From NCBI GenBank assembly GCA_023428025.1, contig JAEYZN010000012.1:186001-250000 (forward strand): a stretch of DNA of 64,000 nucleotides, in the 5' to 3' direction. Below are positions 30,038 through 38,895 of the stretch, piece by piece (positions within the stretch are counted from its first letter, which is position 1; every line of letters begins with the position of its first letter). The translations under genes were made by a program, and so were the position numbers. The notes beneath the pieces were generated by a model that saw only the letters and a list, made by a program, of their open reading frames with translations, was not told where the DNA came from and did not search any database. Source of the stretch: Bacillota bacterium. GTDB taxonomy: Bacteria; Bacillota; Clostridia; Christensenellales; SZUA-584.

Positions 30038-30621
30038 TAGAGAACCCCTTTTGTTGACGGTATGCCGGTGCTGCGCGGGTCTTTCTCCAGCGCGAAGCGC
30101 AGCGCGCGGCCGGTCGCTTTAAACACCGCTTCGATGATGTGGTGCGTGTTGGCGCCGTACAGTACATTGATGTGCAGCGTCAGCCTGGCGGCGGACGAAA
30201 ACGCACGGAAGAATTCTTCAAACATCTGCGACGGAATGCCGCCCACCGTGGCGTCCGGGCAATCCACGTTGTACCGCAGGAACGCGCGGCCCGAAAAATC
30301 CAGGCTGACAAAGGCCAGCGTCTCGTCCATGGGAATGAACTGTGTGGCATAACGGTTGATGCCCGCCTTGTCGCCCACAGCCGCGGCGAAGGCCTCACCC
30401 AGCGCGATACCGGCGTCTTCGATGGTGTGGTGCTCGTCCACATGCAGGTCGCCCTTCACCGTCAGCGTCAGATCGAACAGGCCGTGCCGCCCGAACAGGT
30501 CCAGCATGTGGTCGAAAAAGCCGATGCCGGTTTCGATCTTCCTCTGGCCCGTGCCGTCGATCTCCAGCTTGACGCAGATATCCGTCTCACTCGTCTTTCG
30601 TTCAATTTCAGCGCTTCTCAT
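30037..30621 (-). CDS. hisB: Imidazoleglycerol-phosphate dehydratase HisB
   Basis: The 194-residue monofunctional HisB shows the metal-binding DEHHTIED and THHIIEA motifs and the typical GIGFFDHMLDLFGRHG. It lacks the phosphatase domain of the enterobacterial fusion, so a separate histidinol phosphatase must be elsewhere. It overlaps hisD by 4 bases. Confidence 0.97.
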   Translation of the reverse strand: MRSAEIERKTSETDICVKLEIDGTGQRKIETGIGFFDHMLDLFGRHGLFDLTLTVKGDLHVDEHHTIEDAGIALGEAFAAAVGDKAGINRYATQFIPMDETLAFVSLDFSGRAFLRYNVDCPDATVGGIPSQMFEEFFRAFSSAARLTLHINVLYGANTHHIIEAVFKATGRALRFALEKDPRSTGIPSTKGVL

Positions 30622-31910
30622 GGCTTATCCTCCGCCTCAAAACGTATTGCCGCGCTTCTGGCGTGCGCGTTCAGCCCTTCCGCTTCCGCGAACCGTTTGA
30701 TGTCATTATAACACGCCTCAAGCGCGCTGCGGTCATAGTACACGTAATTCGTGGTTTTCACAAAATCGTCCACCGACAGCGGCGACGAAAACCTCGCGGT
30801 GCCCGACGTGGGCAGCACGTGGTTGGGGCCCGCGAAATAATCCCCCAGCGGCTCCGGCGAGTATTCGCCGATGAACACCGCGCCCGCGTTCCTGACCTTG
30901 CACAGGTACCGCATCGGGTTTTCCGTCAGTATTTCGAGATGCTCCGGCGCGAACGCGTTGGCGATATCAAACGCTTCCTCCAGCGACGCCGTCACCACGA
31001 TGGTGCCGAAATCCGCGACGGACTGCGCCGCGATTTCCCGCCGGGGCAACAACGCCAGCTGCCGTTCGATCTCCGCAGCGGCTTTGCCCGCCAGCTCTTC
31101 GCTGGGCGTCAGCAGCACGCTGGCCGCCTTCTCATCGTGCTCCGCCTGAGAGAGAAAGTCCGCCGCGACGTACACTGGATTGGCCGTTCCGTCCGCCACG
31201 ATCAGCACTTCCGATGGGCCCGCGATCATGTCGATGCCCGCTTCGCCGTAGATTTCACGCTTGGCCGCCGCCACATAGGCGTTGCCCGGCCCGGTGATCA
31301 CGTCCGCCTTGGGGACGCTTTCGGTGCCGTAGGCCAGCGCCGCGACGGCCTGTGCGCCGCCGATGCGCAGTATGGTATCCGCTCCGGCCACGTCCGCCGC
31401 CACCAGCGTCAGCGGCTCTATGCGCCCGTCTCTGCCGGGCGGTGTGACCATGATGATCTCTTCCACACCCGCGATTTTGGCGGGGATGATGTTCATCAGC
31501 ACGCTGGAGGGATACGCCGCCTTGCCGCCGGGCACGTACACGCCCGCGCGCTGCATGGGCAGCACCAGCCGCCCGGTCACCGCGCTGCCGACCTCGTGCC
31601 GGTAGCCTTCGCGCTTCTGCAGTTCATGGAACGCGGCGATATTCGCGGCGCTCTTTTTCAGCGTTTCCAGCAGCTCCGTGGGCACCAGCTCATAGGCCTT
31701 GCGTATCTCATCCTGTGAGACGCGAATGTTCTCCCTGCTGAGTTCAAAGCCGTCAAACCGCTTGGTATAAGCGAACAGCGCGTCGTCGCCGTTGTTGCGA
31801 ACGTCGTCGATAATGGCCCGGACAGCAGCCGTGACTGACGGATCTGTTTCCGCTTTTCTTTTCAGTGTGGCCCGTACAGTCTCGATGTCGGACGATCTGT
31901 ATATCTGCAT
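30618..31910 (-). CDS. hisD: Histidinol dehydrogenase
   Basis: HisD does the last two NAD-dependent oxidations to histidine. The 430-residue protein shows RAGVYVPGGKAAYPSSVLM, RIGGAQAVAALAYGT, DMIAGPSEVLI, SQAEHDE (zinc/catalytic region) and AFAPEHLEI. ATG 31910 follows GGAGGAG by 7 bases and starts 1 bp after the hisG stop. Confidence 0.96.
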   Translation of the reverse strand: MQIYRSSDIETVRATLKRKAETDPSVTAAVRAIIDDVRNNGDDALFAYTKRFDGFELSRENIRVSQDEIRKAYELVPTELLETLKKSAANIAAFHELQKREGYRHEVGSAVTGRLVLPMQRAGVYVPGGKAAYPSSVLMNIIPAKIAGVEEIIMVTPPGRDGRIEPLTLVAADVAGADTILRIGGAQAVAALAYGTESVPKADVITGPGNAYVAAAKREIYGEAGIDMIAGPSEVLIVADGTANPVYVAADFLSQAEHDEKAASVLLTPSEELAGKAAAEIERQLALLPRREIAAQSVADFGTIVVTASLEEAFDIANAFAPEHLEILTENPMRYLCKVRNAGAVFIGEYSPEPLGDYFAGPNHVLPTSGTARFSSPLSVDDFVKTTNYVYYDRSALEACYNDIKRFAEAEGLNAHARSAAIRFEAEDKP

Positions 31911-31911
31911 G

Positions 31912-32547
31912 TCAGCACTCCTCCACAACCTGCCGGATGCGATCGATCAGCGGCACCAGCACCGAGGCCTTGATCTTCAGGCTGGCGCGGTTCACCGCCA
32001 GCCGCGCGGATACCGGCGTCACCTCTTCGGTGATGACAAGGCCGTTCTCCACCAGCGTGCGCCCGCTTTCCACGATATCGAGGATCACGTCCGAAAGCCC
32101 GAGGATCGGGCCCAATTCCACACTGCCGTTCAGCTTGATGCACTCGATGGACTCGCCCTTGCCTGCGTAATAGCTCTTGGCGATCTCCGGGTATTTGGTG
32201 GCCACGCGCAGCACGGAGGATGTCAGGGATTTGTCTTTTCCGGCGGGATAACCGGCCACGCATAATCTGCATTTGGCAAATTTGAGGTCAGCCATCTCAT
32301 AGAGCGGCAGGCCCGCCTCCATCAGCGTGTCCTTGCCGACGATGCCGATATCCGCGACGCCGTGGTCCACATACGTGGGCACGTCGATCGGCTTCACCAT
32401 GATGAAGCGGACGTCGCCTGTCTTATCGAAAAAAATGAGCTTGCGGGTATCACGGAACATCTCGTCGCATTCGATGCCGCATTGCTCCAATATCTCCATC
32501 GCTTTTTCCGCAAGCCGCCCCTTGGCCAGCGCGATCGTGATCTGCAT
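31912..32547 (-). CDS. hisG: ATP phosphoribosyltransferase, short form HisG
   Basis: HisG catalyses the first, feedback-controlled step of histidine synthesis. This is the 211-residue short form, which lacks the C-terminal regulatory domain and needs HisZ. It starts ITIALAKGRLAEKAMEILEQ and contains VDHGVADIGIVGKDTL and DIVESGRTLVENGL. AAGGAG precedes the ATG by 5 bases, 9 bp after hisZ. Confidence 0.96.
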   Translation of the reverse strand: MQITIALAKGRLAEKAMEILEQCGIECDEMFRDTRKLIFFDKTGDVRFIMVKPIDVPTYVDHGVADIGIVGKDTLMEAGLPLYEMADLKFAKCRLCVAGYPAGKDKSLTSSVLRVATKYPEIAKSYYAGKGESIECIKLNGSVELGPILGLSDVILDIVESGRTLVENGLVITEEVTPVSARLAVNRASLKIKASVLVPLIDRIRQVVEEC

Positions 32548-32556
32548 ATCGTCTCC

Positions 32557-33750
32557 TTATAATGTGCGCATGCCGTCAGCGTCGAAATACACGGCGGATG
32601 CGGCGCCCAGCTTTTGTTTCAGATCCAGCAGTTCCTGTCCGGAGAGACTGGACGTGCTGACGACGCGCCGACCGTCCGTGCGCTGCCGCTCCGCCCAGGC
32701 AAACGCCGCGCCGCTGCCGTCCCGGTCATACGACGCCACAGCATCCGTCTTGTAATAACCGGAGAGCAAGCCCTGCCGTTCCATCGCGATCATCACGCGC
32801 TTGATGCCCAGCGCAAAGCCGGTCGCGGGCGCGGGTTCGCCGAATTTCGCGAGCAGCTCGTCGTAGCGTCCGCCGGACACCACAGGAAAACCGATCTCCG
32901 GCGTTAGCCCGCGGAAAATGATGCCCGAATAATAGGCGATATCGTGCAGCATGCCAAGATCGATCGAGATATACTGGACAAGGCCGTACTCGGTCAGCAG
33001 CGAATAAACGCTTCTCAAATTCTCGACGGCGTCGCGGCAGCCTTCTTCATCAGACAGCGCCAGCGCCTTGTCAAACACTTCGCTTCCGCCAAACAGGTTC
33101 GGCAACGCCAGTACCTGTTCCCGGCGCCGCCCCGTGATATTCAGGCGCATAGTCATCGCTTCCAGCTCGATCAGGTCCTTGGAATCCACCGCGTGCCGCA
33201 GCGCGTCGATCTGCGGTTCTTCCAATTCAAGGCCGGATACCAGCGCTTTGAAATACGCCACCTGGCCGATGTCGATGGTGAACGTTTTGAGACCGGCCAG
33301 CTGCAGCGAGCGCACGGCCAGCGCGATCACCTCCGCGTCCGCGGCGCTGCCCGCTTCGCCGACCAGCTCGATGCCCGCCTGCGTGAACTCGCCCGCTTTG
33401 CCGATGGCCGGCTCCGCGGCGGCGTAGGAATTCTGGATGTAGAACAGCCTTTTGACGCCGTCGCCGGAAAACTTGGATGCCGCGACGCGCGCGATCGGCA
33501 CCGTCAGGTCCGGCCGAAGCACGAGTATACGTCCGTTCGGGCCGACGAACTTGATCATGCTTTCCTGCATATAGGCGCCGACGCCGCTCTGAAACACGTC
33601 AAGATACTCGTAGCTCGGCGTTTCGATCTCGTCATACCCGGACAGGATGAAACGCCTGCGAAGCGACGCCTCCATCTCTTTTTTGATATAGCACTCGGCG
33701 GGCAGGCAATCCTCCACGCCATCGGGCACATGTTTTCTGAATTTTTCCAT
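32557..33750 (-). CDS. hisZ: ATP phosphoribosyltransferase regulatory subunit HisZ
   Basis: HisZ is a class II tRNA-synthetase-like paralogue that activates and regulates short HisG. The 397-residue protein shows PDGVEDCLPAECYIKKEMEA, LRPDLTVPIARVAA (motif 2), and SGGRYDELLAKFGEP and ALGIKRVM (motif 3-like). It lacks the full anticodon domain of HisRS. ATG 33750 has GGAG 6 bases upstream; ATG 33762 has no site. It heads the operon. Confidence 0.95.
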   Translation of the reverse strand: MEKFRKHVPDGVEDCLPAECYIKKEMEASLRRRFILSGYDEIETPSYEYLDVFQSGVGAYMQESMIKFVGPNGRILVLRPDLTVPIARVAASKFSGDGVKRLFYIQNSYAAAEPAIGKAGEFTQAGIELVGEAGSAADAEVIALAVRSLQLAGLKTFTIDIGQVAYFKALVSGLELEEPQIDALRHAVDSKDLIELEAMTMRLNITGRRREQVLALPNLFGGSEVFDKALALSDEEGCRDAVENLRSVYSLLTEYGLVQYISIDLGMLHDIAYYSGIIFRGLTPEIGFPVVSGGRYDELLAKFGEPAPATGFALGIKRVMIAMERQGLLSGYYKTDAVASYDRDGSGAAFAWAERQRTDGRRVVSTSSLSGQELLDLKQKLGAASAVYFDADGMRTL

Positions 33751-33794
33751 CCCAAACTCCATTTAGCGTTTTACTATGCTAATAAGATGTATAT

Positions 33795-33823
33795 AGTTTA
33801 ATTGAATCTTTCCCCTTTGTCAA
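33795..33823 (-). promoter_or_regulatory. Promoter of the his operon
   Basis: On the minus strand TTGACA (33818-33823) and TAAACT (33795-33800) are 17 bp apart, about 45 bp before hisZ. The leader is too short for a T-box or attenuator. Confidence 0.75.
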
Positions 33824-33834
33824 TGTTTTATACC

Positions 33835-33865
33835 AAAAAAGCGCCGGAAAATTCCAGCGCTTTTT
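33835..33865 (-). terminator. Terminator after the distal SASP gene
   Basis: GCGCCGGAA pairs with TTCCAGCGC (one mismatch), flanked by six As and five Ts, so it can work both ways. It lies 14 bases after the SASP stop and upstream of the his promoter. Confidence 0.85.
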
Positions 33866-33879
33866 CGAGATGCTTAACG

Positions 33880-34062
33880 TTATTTACCGCTCATCTGGCG
33901 TTCTGCCTGCTCAATCAGGCGCTTCACCATATATCCGCCCACGTAACCCGCTTCCTTGGAAGTCAGGTCGCCGTTGTAACCCTGTTTCAGGTTGACACCC
34001 AGTTCGTTGGCTATTTCATACTTCATATTGGAAAGATTCGAGTTTCTATTCTTTGAAGCCAT
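33880..34062 (-). CDS. Alpha/beta-type small acid-soluble spore protein
   Basis: Alpha/beta SASPs saturate spore DNA, protect it from UV and heat, and are cut by the GPR protease at germination. The 60-residue protein contains MKYEIANELGVNL (with the GPR site after Glu in the KYEIA block), GYNGDLTSKEAGYVGG and MVKRLIEQAE. GGAGG precedes the ATG. It is the second of two tandem SASP genes, 43 bp apart; a forespore sigma-G promoter is expected but none is clear. Confidence 0.95.
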   Translation of the reverse strand: MASKNRNSNLSNMKYEIANELGVNLKQGYNGDLTSKEAGYVGGYMVKRLIEQAERQMSGK

Positions 34063-34105
34063 TTGTTTAACCTCCGTTTCTGTAATTTTCCTTCGGGCTG
34101 TGTTG

Positions 34106-34294
34106 TTATTTCGTTCCCTTGGCCTGGTTGATCAGACGCTTCACCATTTCGCCGCCAACAGAACCGGCCTGCTTGGAAGTCAGGTCGCCGTTGTAGCCCT
34201 GTTTTAAGTTGACACCCATTTCATTCGCGATTTCATACTTCATATTATTCAAAGCGTTCTTCGCCTCAGGCACCACAGCTTTATTTCTAGCCAT
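34106..34294 (-). CDS. Alpha/beta-type small acid-soluble spore protein
   Basis: The 62-residue protein is closely similar to its downstream neighbour (MKYEIANEMGVNL, GYNGDLTSKQAGSVGG, MVKRLINQAK), but has a different N-terminus (MARNKAVVPEAKNAL). AAGGAGGTG lies upstream. A possible sigma-G/F-like pair, GCTTA with CAAAGTA 17 bp apart, lies about 40 bp before the start, but matches are partial. The pair looks like a tandem duplication. Confidence 0.95.
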   Translation of the reverse strand: MARNKAVVPEAKNALNNMKYEIANEMGVNLKQGYNGDLTSKQAGSVGGEMVKRLINQAKGTK

Positions 34295-34387
34295 GAATGT
34301 TCACCTCCTTTTTTGTTTTGTCTGTTAGTAATACTTTGCCCAACAAAACAAAAAATAAGCTGGCAATAATATATAGGACCGGTATTA

Positions 34388-36412
34388 TTAATTAATCGTG
34401 GTTTTTTCGAATTTTTTCTGGAATCTCCTTAAAGCAGCGTTTTTTAAATGCTCATAAAAGTACGGCTGATCCGCGCGCAGCTCCTCGGCAATATCGCGCG
34501 TTTCGCGCAGGATGCGCATATCCTTGATCAGGTGGGCCATATAAAGGTCTGATACGCCGCTCTGACGGCTGCCCAAAAACTGCCCCGGGCCGCGCAGGCG
34601 CAGGTCTTCCTCGGCAATTTTAAAACCGTCGTTCGTTTTCGTCAGCAGGACAAGGCGTTCGTTCTGCTGATCCGGTGACATCAGAAAGCAGTATGAGGCT
34701 TTGCTGCCGCGCCCCACGCGCCCGCGAAGCTGGTGCAGCTGCGCCAGACCAAAGCGCTCGGCATTTTCGATCACCATGATGGTGGCTGCGGGCACGTCCA
34801 CGCCCACTTCGATCACGGTGGTGGAAACAAGGATATGCGCGTTTTTGTTCTTGAAAGACTCCATCACTTCCTGTTTTTCCTGCGGCTTCATCCGGCCGTG
34901 CAGCAGCGCCGCGTTCCAGCTGGAAAAACGGTCTTTCACGTCTTCAAAAATCTGCTCGGACGAACGAACGTCCAGCGCGTCGCTCTCTTCCACCAGCGGG
35001 CAGACAATGAATGCCTGCGCGCCTTTTTTCAGCTCGTCGTCAATAAACGCGTACATACCGTTCCTTTTTGCTTCGGGCACGCAGAAGGTTTTCACGGGTT
35101 GGCGGCCGGGCGGCATTTCATCGAGTATGGAGATATCCGTTTTGCCGAAAAGAATGAGCGCCAGCGTGCGCGGGATGGGCGTCGCCGACATGATCAGCGT
35201 GTGCGGCGTACCGGCCTTGGTTTCCAGCATGGCCCGCTGCCCCACGCCGAAACGGTGCTGCTCGTCCGTGATCACCAGTCCGAGATCGGCGAACTGGACG
35301 TTGTCGTACAGCACGGCGTGCGTGCCGAACACGATATGCGTATTGCCCGCGGCAATGTTCTCACAGATGACGTGGCGCTGCGCCGGGGGCGTGCTGCCTG
35401 TGAGCAGCTCAATGTTGAGCCCAACGTCTGCCAGCACCCGCTGGGCGTTCTCGAAATGCTGGCGCGCCAGCACCTCCGTCGGCGCCATCATGACGCATTG
35501 CCGCCCGCTGCGCACACAGATGTACATCGCGTAAAATGCAGGCGTTGTTTTGCCGCTGCCCACGTCTCCCTGAACAAGACGGTTCATCGGTTTTGTCTGA
35601 TTCATGTCCCGCTTGATCTCGTCCATCACGCGAAGCTGCGCGCCGGTGGGCTTATATTGTAGACGATCAAAGAAAGCGTTGCAGTCTTTATCTTTAATTG
35701 AGCAGCAAAAAGCCCCCTGTTGCGCCGACGTTTCGCGCGACGCAAGAGCAATGCTGAACAGCAGCAGCTCCTCGAATATGAGACGCCGCTTCGCAAGCTC
35801 CAGCGATTCTTCGTTGGCCGGAAAATGGATGTGTTCCAATGCGTAATTGATCTCCGCCAACTCATGCTGACTGCGGAACTCAGCCGAAAACAGCTCCGGC
35901 ACCTTGCCGCCCAGCGCGTCCAGCGCAGCCTTCACGGCCAGGCGCATCACCTTCTGGGAGATGCCCGCTGTCAGAGGATAGACGGGATTCAGGCCTTCGT
36001 GCTGGCCGCCGTCCTTTTCCATGTGCGGATTCGTAAATTGAAGCTTGCGCCCCACACGCTTCACCGCGCCGCAGATATAAACGGTGTCGCGGAGCTTGTA
36101 CATATTTTTGATGTACGGCTGGTTAAAAAAAACAGCCTCAACCCTGCCTGTTTCGTCCGATAACGAAAAAGTGGTTAGATTGAGGCCGCTCTTTATCCGT
36201 CTTAGTTTAGGTTCTTCACATATGATTGCGGTAATATTATATGTGCCGCCATCCGCAAGCTCGCAGACCTGTGCGCTGCGGCCCGAGGATTCATACCCAC
36301 GCGGCATGTGGTAGAGCAGATCGGATAAGCTTATGATGTTCAGCTTGGAAAAGAGCCTGGCCTTTTTTTCGCCGATGCCCTTGACCTTGCTGACGGGGGT
36401 TTCAAGGTTCAT
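34388..36412 (-). CDS. recG: ATP-dependent DNA helicase RecG
   Basis: RecG remodels stalled replication forks. The 674-residue protein has an N-terminal wedge (OB) domain, and helicase motifs GDVGSGKTT (Walker A), APTEVLARQHF, DEQHRFG, SATPIPRT, and TTVIEVGVDVP and QLRGRVGRG in the C-terminal lobe. The Walker motif reads KTTPAF where most family members have KTVVA. ATG 36412 overlaps the last base of the fakA stop. Confidence 0.96.
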   Translation of the reverse strand: MNLETPVSKVKGIGEKKARLFSKLNIISLSDLLYHMPRGYESSGRSAQVCELADGGTYNITAIICEEPKLRRIKSGLNLTTFSLSDETGRVEAVFFNQPYIKNMYKLRDTVYICGAVKRVGRKLQFTNPHMEKDGGQHEGLNPVYPLTAGISQKVMRLAVKAALDALGGKVPELFSAEFRSQHELAEINYALEHIHFPANEESLELAKRRLIFEELLLFSIALASRETSAQQGAFCCSIKDKDCNAFFDRLQYKPTGAQLRVMDEIKRDMNQTKPMNRLVQGDVGSGKTTPAFYAMYICVRSGRQCVMMAPTEVLARQHFENAQRVLADVGLNIELLTGSTPPAQRHVICENIAAGNTHIVFGTHAVLYDNVQFADLGLVITDEQHRFGVGQRAMLETKAGTPHTLIMSATPIPRTLALILFGKTDISILDEMPPGRQPVKTFCVPEAKRNGMYAFIDDELKKGAQAFIVCPLVEESDALDVRSSEQIFEDVKDRFSSWNAALLHGRMKPQEKQEVMESFKNKNAHILVSTTVIEVGVDVPAATIMVIENAERFGLAQLHQLRGRVGRGSKASYCFLMSPDQQNERLVLLTKTNDGFKIAEEDLRLRGPGQFLGSRQSGVSDLYMAHLIKDMRILRETRDIAEELRADQPYFYEHLKNAALRRFQKKFEKTTIN

Positions 36413-38034
36413 CACTCAACCGCGAACATGAACGGATAAACGGGCTGCCCGCCGAACTGCAGCTCCACGTCATAGTCGCCATATTTGTCACGAACCATAT
36501 CAGCGATCTGGTTGGCAAGCGCTTCCGTCACATCCTCGCCGTAGAAAATGGTGATAACGCTGTCATCGTCTGTGACCATGCCGTCCAGCAGCTGCTCGCA
36601 GGTCTGGAACATATCGCCCGTGTGGCAGATGATATCGCCGTCAAGGATGCCGATCAACTCGCCCTTCTTGATGACCTGACCGTTGATTTTGGACTCCCGT
36701 ACCGCATTGGTGACCTGACCGGTCTTCACGGTGGTGATAGCCTTCTTCATGCGTTCGGTGTTCTCTTCAAAATTAAGATCAGGGTTGTAAGCCAGCACGC
36801 CCGTGATGCCCTGCGGGAAGGACCTGGAGGGGATCACGTGAACGTTCTTACTGGAAAACTGCGCCGCCTGCTCGGCAGCCAGAATGATATTCTTGTTGTT
36901 CGGAAAAACGAAGACATTGTCAGACGGGGCTTTTTCAATGGCCTTGGATATCGACTCTGTGGACGGATTCATCGTCTGTCCGCCTTCCACGATCTCATCC
37001 ACCATGAATTCCTTGAATATGTTGACGAAGCCTTTGCCCGCCGCGACGGTGACCACCGCCATGTTCTTCTTCTCACGGGGCTCCTCCGCGTGTTCCAGCT
37101 CCGTGTGCTGCTCGCGCATATTGTCGATCTTGATGCGGGAAAGCTCACCGAAACGAAGCGCAAACTGCAGCGCCTTGCCCGGAACGTTGGTATGGACATG
37201 CGTCTTGATCAACTGAAGATCGCCCACAACGAGCACGCAGTCGCCGATCTTCATCAGCTTCTCGCGGTAACGGTCTATGTCGTCCTGCTTGACGGATTCA
37301 TGGATGTTCTTGATGAAGAACTCGGTGCAGTAAGCGAATTCGATTTCTTCCCCGCCTGCAGTCGTCGAAAAATCAACGGCAGGCTCTTCCGTTTCGAACA
37401 ATATGCTGTCGGTAATGGCTTCGCCGTCCAGCGCCATTTTGAAGCCGCGGTAAATGACGAGAAGGCCCTTGCCGCCCGCGTCCACCACGCCGGCCTCCTT
37501 GAGTACCGGCAGCATCTCAGGCGTTTTCTTCAGGGTCTGCGCCCCCTGCTCCAACACGGCGTCCATCAGCTGATAGATGTTGTCGTCCTGCGCGGCGCAA
37601 CGCAAGGCTGTTTTTGCCATCTCTTTGGCAACGGTCAATATGGTGCCTTCCTTGGGCTTCATCACGGCCTTGTAAGCCGCGTCCACGCCTTCCTGCATGG
37701 CCCGCGCAAAATCAGGAGCGCCCGCTGTCTCCATGCCGGACAGGCTCTTTGAAAGCCCTCTGAACAGCTGCGAGAGAATCACGCCCGAGTTGCCCCTGGC
37801 GCCCTTCAGCGCGCCCAGAGAAAGCGCGTCGCCCACAGTACCGATCTTTGCGGTGTCAGCCGACTTAACTTCCTTCACGGCTGCCATCATGGTCAGCGAC
37901 ATATTGGTTCCCGTATCGCCGTCCGGCACGGGAAACACGTTGAGCGCGTTAAGGTTTTTCTTGTTCTTTTCTAAAAAAGCGGCTGCCGAAAGCACCATTT
38001 CCTTTAACAGCTCGCCGGTGATCCTTTGATGCAT
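36412..38034 (-). CDS. fakA: Fatty acid kinase FakA (DAK2 domain, YloV)
   Basis: FakA phosphorylates exogenous fatty acids held by DegV/FakB proteins, which feeds phospholipid synthesis. The 540-residue protein has an N-terminal DhaL/DAK2 kinase domain with NVFPVPDGDTGTNM (metal-binding Asp) and GARGNSGVILSQ, a middle domain, and a C-terminal EDD-like part (PSRSFPQGI). It follows yloU by 12 bp and precedes recG, the common Bacillota order. A DegV gene lies at 24084. Confidence 0.93.
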   Translation of the reverse strand: MHQRITGELLKEMVLSAAAFLEKNKKNLNALNVFPVPDGDTGTNMSLTMMAAVKEVKSADTAKIGTVGDALSLGALKGARGNSGVILSQLFRGLSKSLSGMETAGAPDFARAMQEGVDAAYKAVMKPKEGTILTVAKEMAKTALRCAAQDDNIYQLMDAVLEQGAQTLKKTPEMLPVLKEAGVVDAGGKGLLVIYRGFKMALDGEAITDSILFETEEPAVDFSTTAGGEEIEFAYCTEFFIKNIHESVKQDDIDRYREKLMKIGDCVLVVGDLQLIKTHVHTNVPGKALQFALRFGELSRIKIDNMREQHTELEHAEEPREKKNMAVVTVAAGKGFVNIFKEFMVDEIVEGGQTMNPSTESISKAIEKAPSDNVFVFPNNKNIILAAEQAAQFSSKNVHVIPSRSFPQGITGVLAYNPDLNFEENTERMKKAITTVKTGQVTNAVRESKINGQVIKKGELIGILDGDIICHTGDMFQTCEQLLDGMVTDDDSVITIFYGEDVTEALANQIADMVRDKYGDYDVELQFGGQPVYPFMFAVE

Positions 38035-38046
38035 CAGATGCTCCCC

Positions 38047-38397
38047 CTAAACCCGGATACCGTTGATAGTGACATCAACCTTGTCAACGTTGAGCCCGGT
38101 GATCTTCTCAACCCGGTACTTGACAGTGTCAATGACATTTGAGGCCACGGCTGAAATGGACACGCCATATTCGACAACAACGTAGAGCGCGATATGAACC
38201 CCGTCGTTTTCGGTGTATATTTTGACGCCTTTGCTTAAATTTTCACCTTTGAGCAGTTCCACGATGCCGTCCATGGCCTTTTGTGATGACATTCCGACAA
38301 TACCATAGCAGTCCATTGTGGCAAGTCCCGCCAAATTGGACAGGAATTCATCGGTATATTCTATTTTTCCGTATGAGTTCTGCTGAATAACAGCCAT
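38047..38397 (-). CDS. Asp23/Gls24 family protein (YloU)
   Basis: The 116-residue protein shows the family core: GKIEYTDEFLSNLAGLATMDCYGIVGMS, then VKIYTENDGVHIALYVVVEYGVSI and VDVTINGI. ATG 38397 has GGGAGG 7 bases upstream; a longer in-frame start has none. It pairs with fakA and is divergent from rpmB. Gls24 proteins are linked to envelope stress; the exact role is unknown. Confidence 0.93.
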   Translation of the reverse strand: MAVIQQNSYGKIEYTDEFLSNLAGLATMDCYGIVGMSSQKAMDGIVELLKGENLSKGVKIYTENDGVHIALYVVVEYGVSISAVASNVIDTVKYRVEKITGLNVDKVDVTINGIRV

Positions 38398-38442
38398 TAA
38401 AAAGCCTCCCAAGAGAGTAAAATACAAAACTCCGGCGAATAC

Positions 38443-38471
38443 AATCTATCGCTTTTTGAGTCTTGCGTCAA
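38443..38471 (-). promoter_or_regulatory. Promoter of yloU-fakA-recG
   Basis: On the minus strand TTGACG (38466-38471) and TAGATT (38443-38448) are 17 bp apart, about 45 bp before yloU. It faces away from the rpmB promoter, with 39 bp between the two. Confidence 0.7.
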
Positions 38472-38510
38472 GCGTTTTAAATAATTGCAAAGAAAATTTA
38501 AATATTAATC

Positions 38511-38539
38511 TTGCCAAATCCGACCTTCAATGATAGAAT
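38511..38539 (+). promoter_or_regulatory. rpmB promoter
   Basis: TTGCCA (38511-38516) and TAGAAT (38534-38539) are 17 bp apart, 42 bp before the rpmB ATG. Confidence 0.7.
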
Positions 38540-38581
38540 ATCACACGTGCGATTTTGCGTCAAGGAGAGAGGTGTAGACAG

Positions 38582-38770
38582 ATGGCAAAGTACTGCGAAA
38601 TATGCAAGAAGGGCATCATGTCCGGCAACACGGTCAGCCACTCAAACAGAAAATCCAGAAGAACCTGGGCTCCCAATGTTCAGAGAGTGAGTGCTGTCGT
38701 TGATGGTGCGCCCAAAAGGGTTTACGTTTGTACCCGGTGCTTAAGATCCGGCAAGGTTACACGCGGATAG
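38582..38770 (+). CDS. rpmB: 50S ribosomal protein L28
   Basis: L28 is a small ribosomal protein near the exit-tRNA site. The 62-residue protein shows the zinc-ribbon form: CEICKKG at the N-terminus and CTRCLRSGKV at the C-terminus, with the family motif SHSNRKSRRTWAPNVQRV. ATG 38582 is right for the family and has AGAGGTG 7 bases upstream. It has its own promoter and terminator and is divergent from yloU. Confidence 0.97.
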   Translation: MAKYCEICKKGIMSGNTVSHSNRKSRRTWAPNVQRVSAVVDGAPKRVYVCTRCLRSGKVTRG

Positions 38771-38791
38771 GCTTATATATTGACCAGAACG

Positions 38792-38819
38792 GGTCGTCCC
38801 ATATCAGGGCGGCCTTTTT
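38792..38819 (+). terminator. rpmB terminator
   Basis: GGTCGTCCC pairs with GGGCGGCC (one bulge, one G-T pair) around ATATCA and is followed by TTTTTG, 21 bases after the rpmB stop. Confidence 0.85.
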
Positions 38820-38849
38820 GCTATATATTACAAAAACATTGTAAGAGTG

Positions 38850-38882
38850 TATTGCCCGGAGTACGTGTTCCTCCGGGCAATA
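38850..38882. repeat. 12-bp perfect hairpin between rpmB and spoVM
   Basis: TATTGCCCGGAG and CTCCGGGCAATA form a perfect 12-bp stem with a 9-base loop. Neither side has a clear T-run. It lies 13 bases after the spoVM stop on the minus strand and may mark the 3' end of the long housekeeping operon. Confidence 0.55.
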
Positions 38883-38895
38883 CTATGTATTCAAA

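Noticed and set aside
33751..33834. T-box or attenuator leader before hisZ
   Set aside because: Only about 40 bases lie between promoter and start, too short for a T-box, and no T-box motif is seen.
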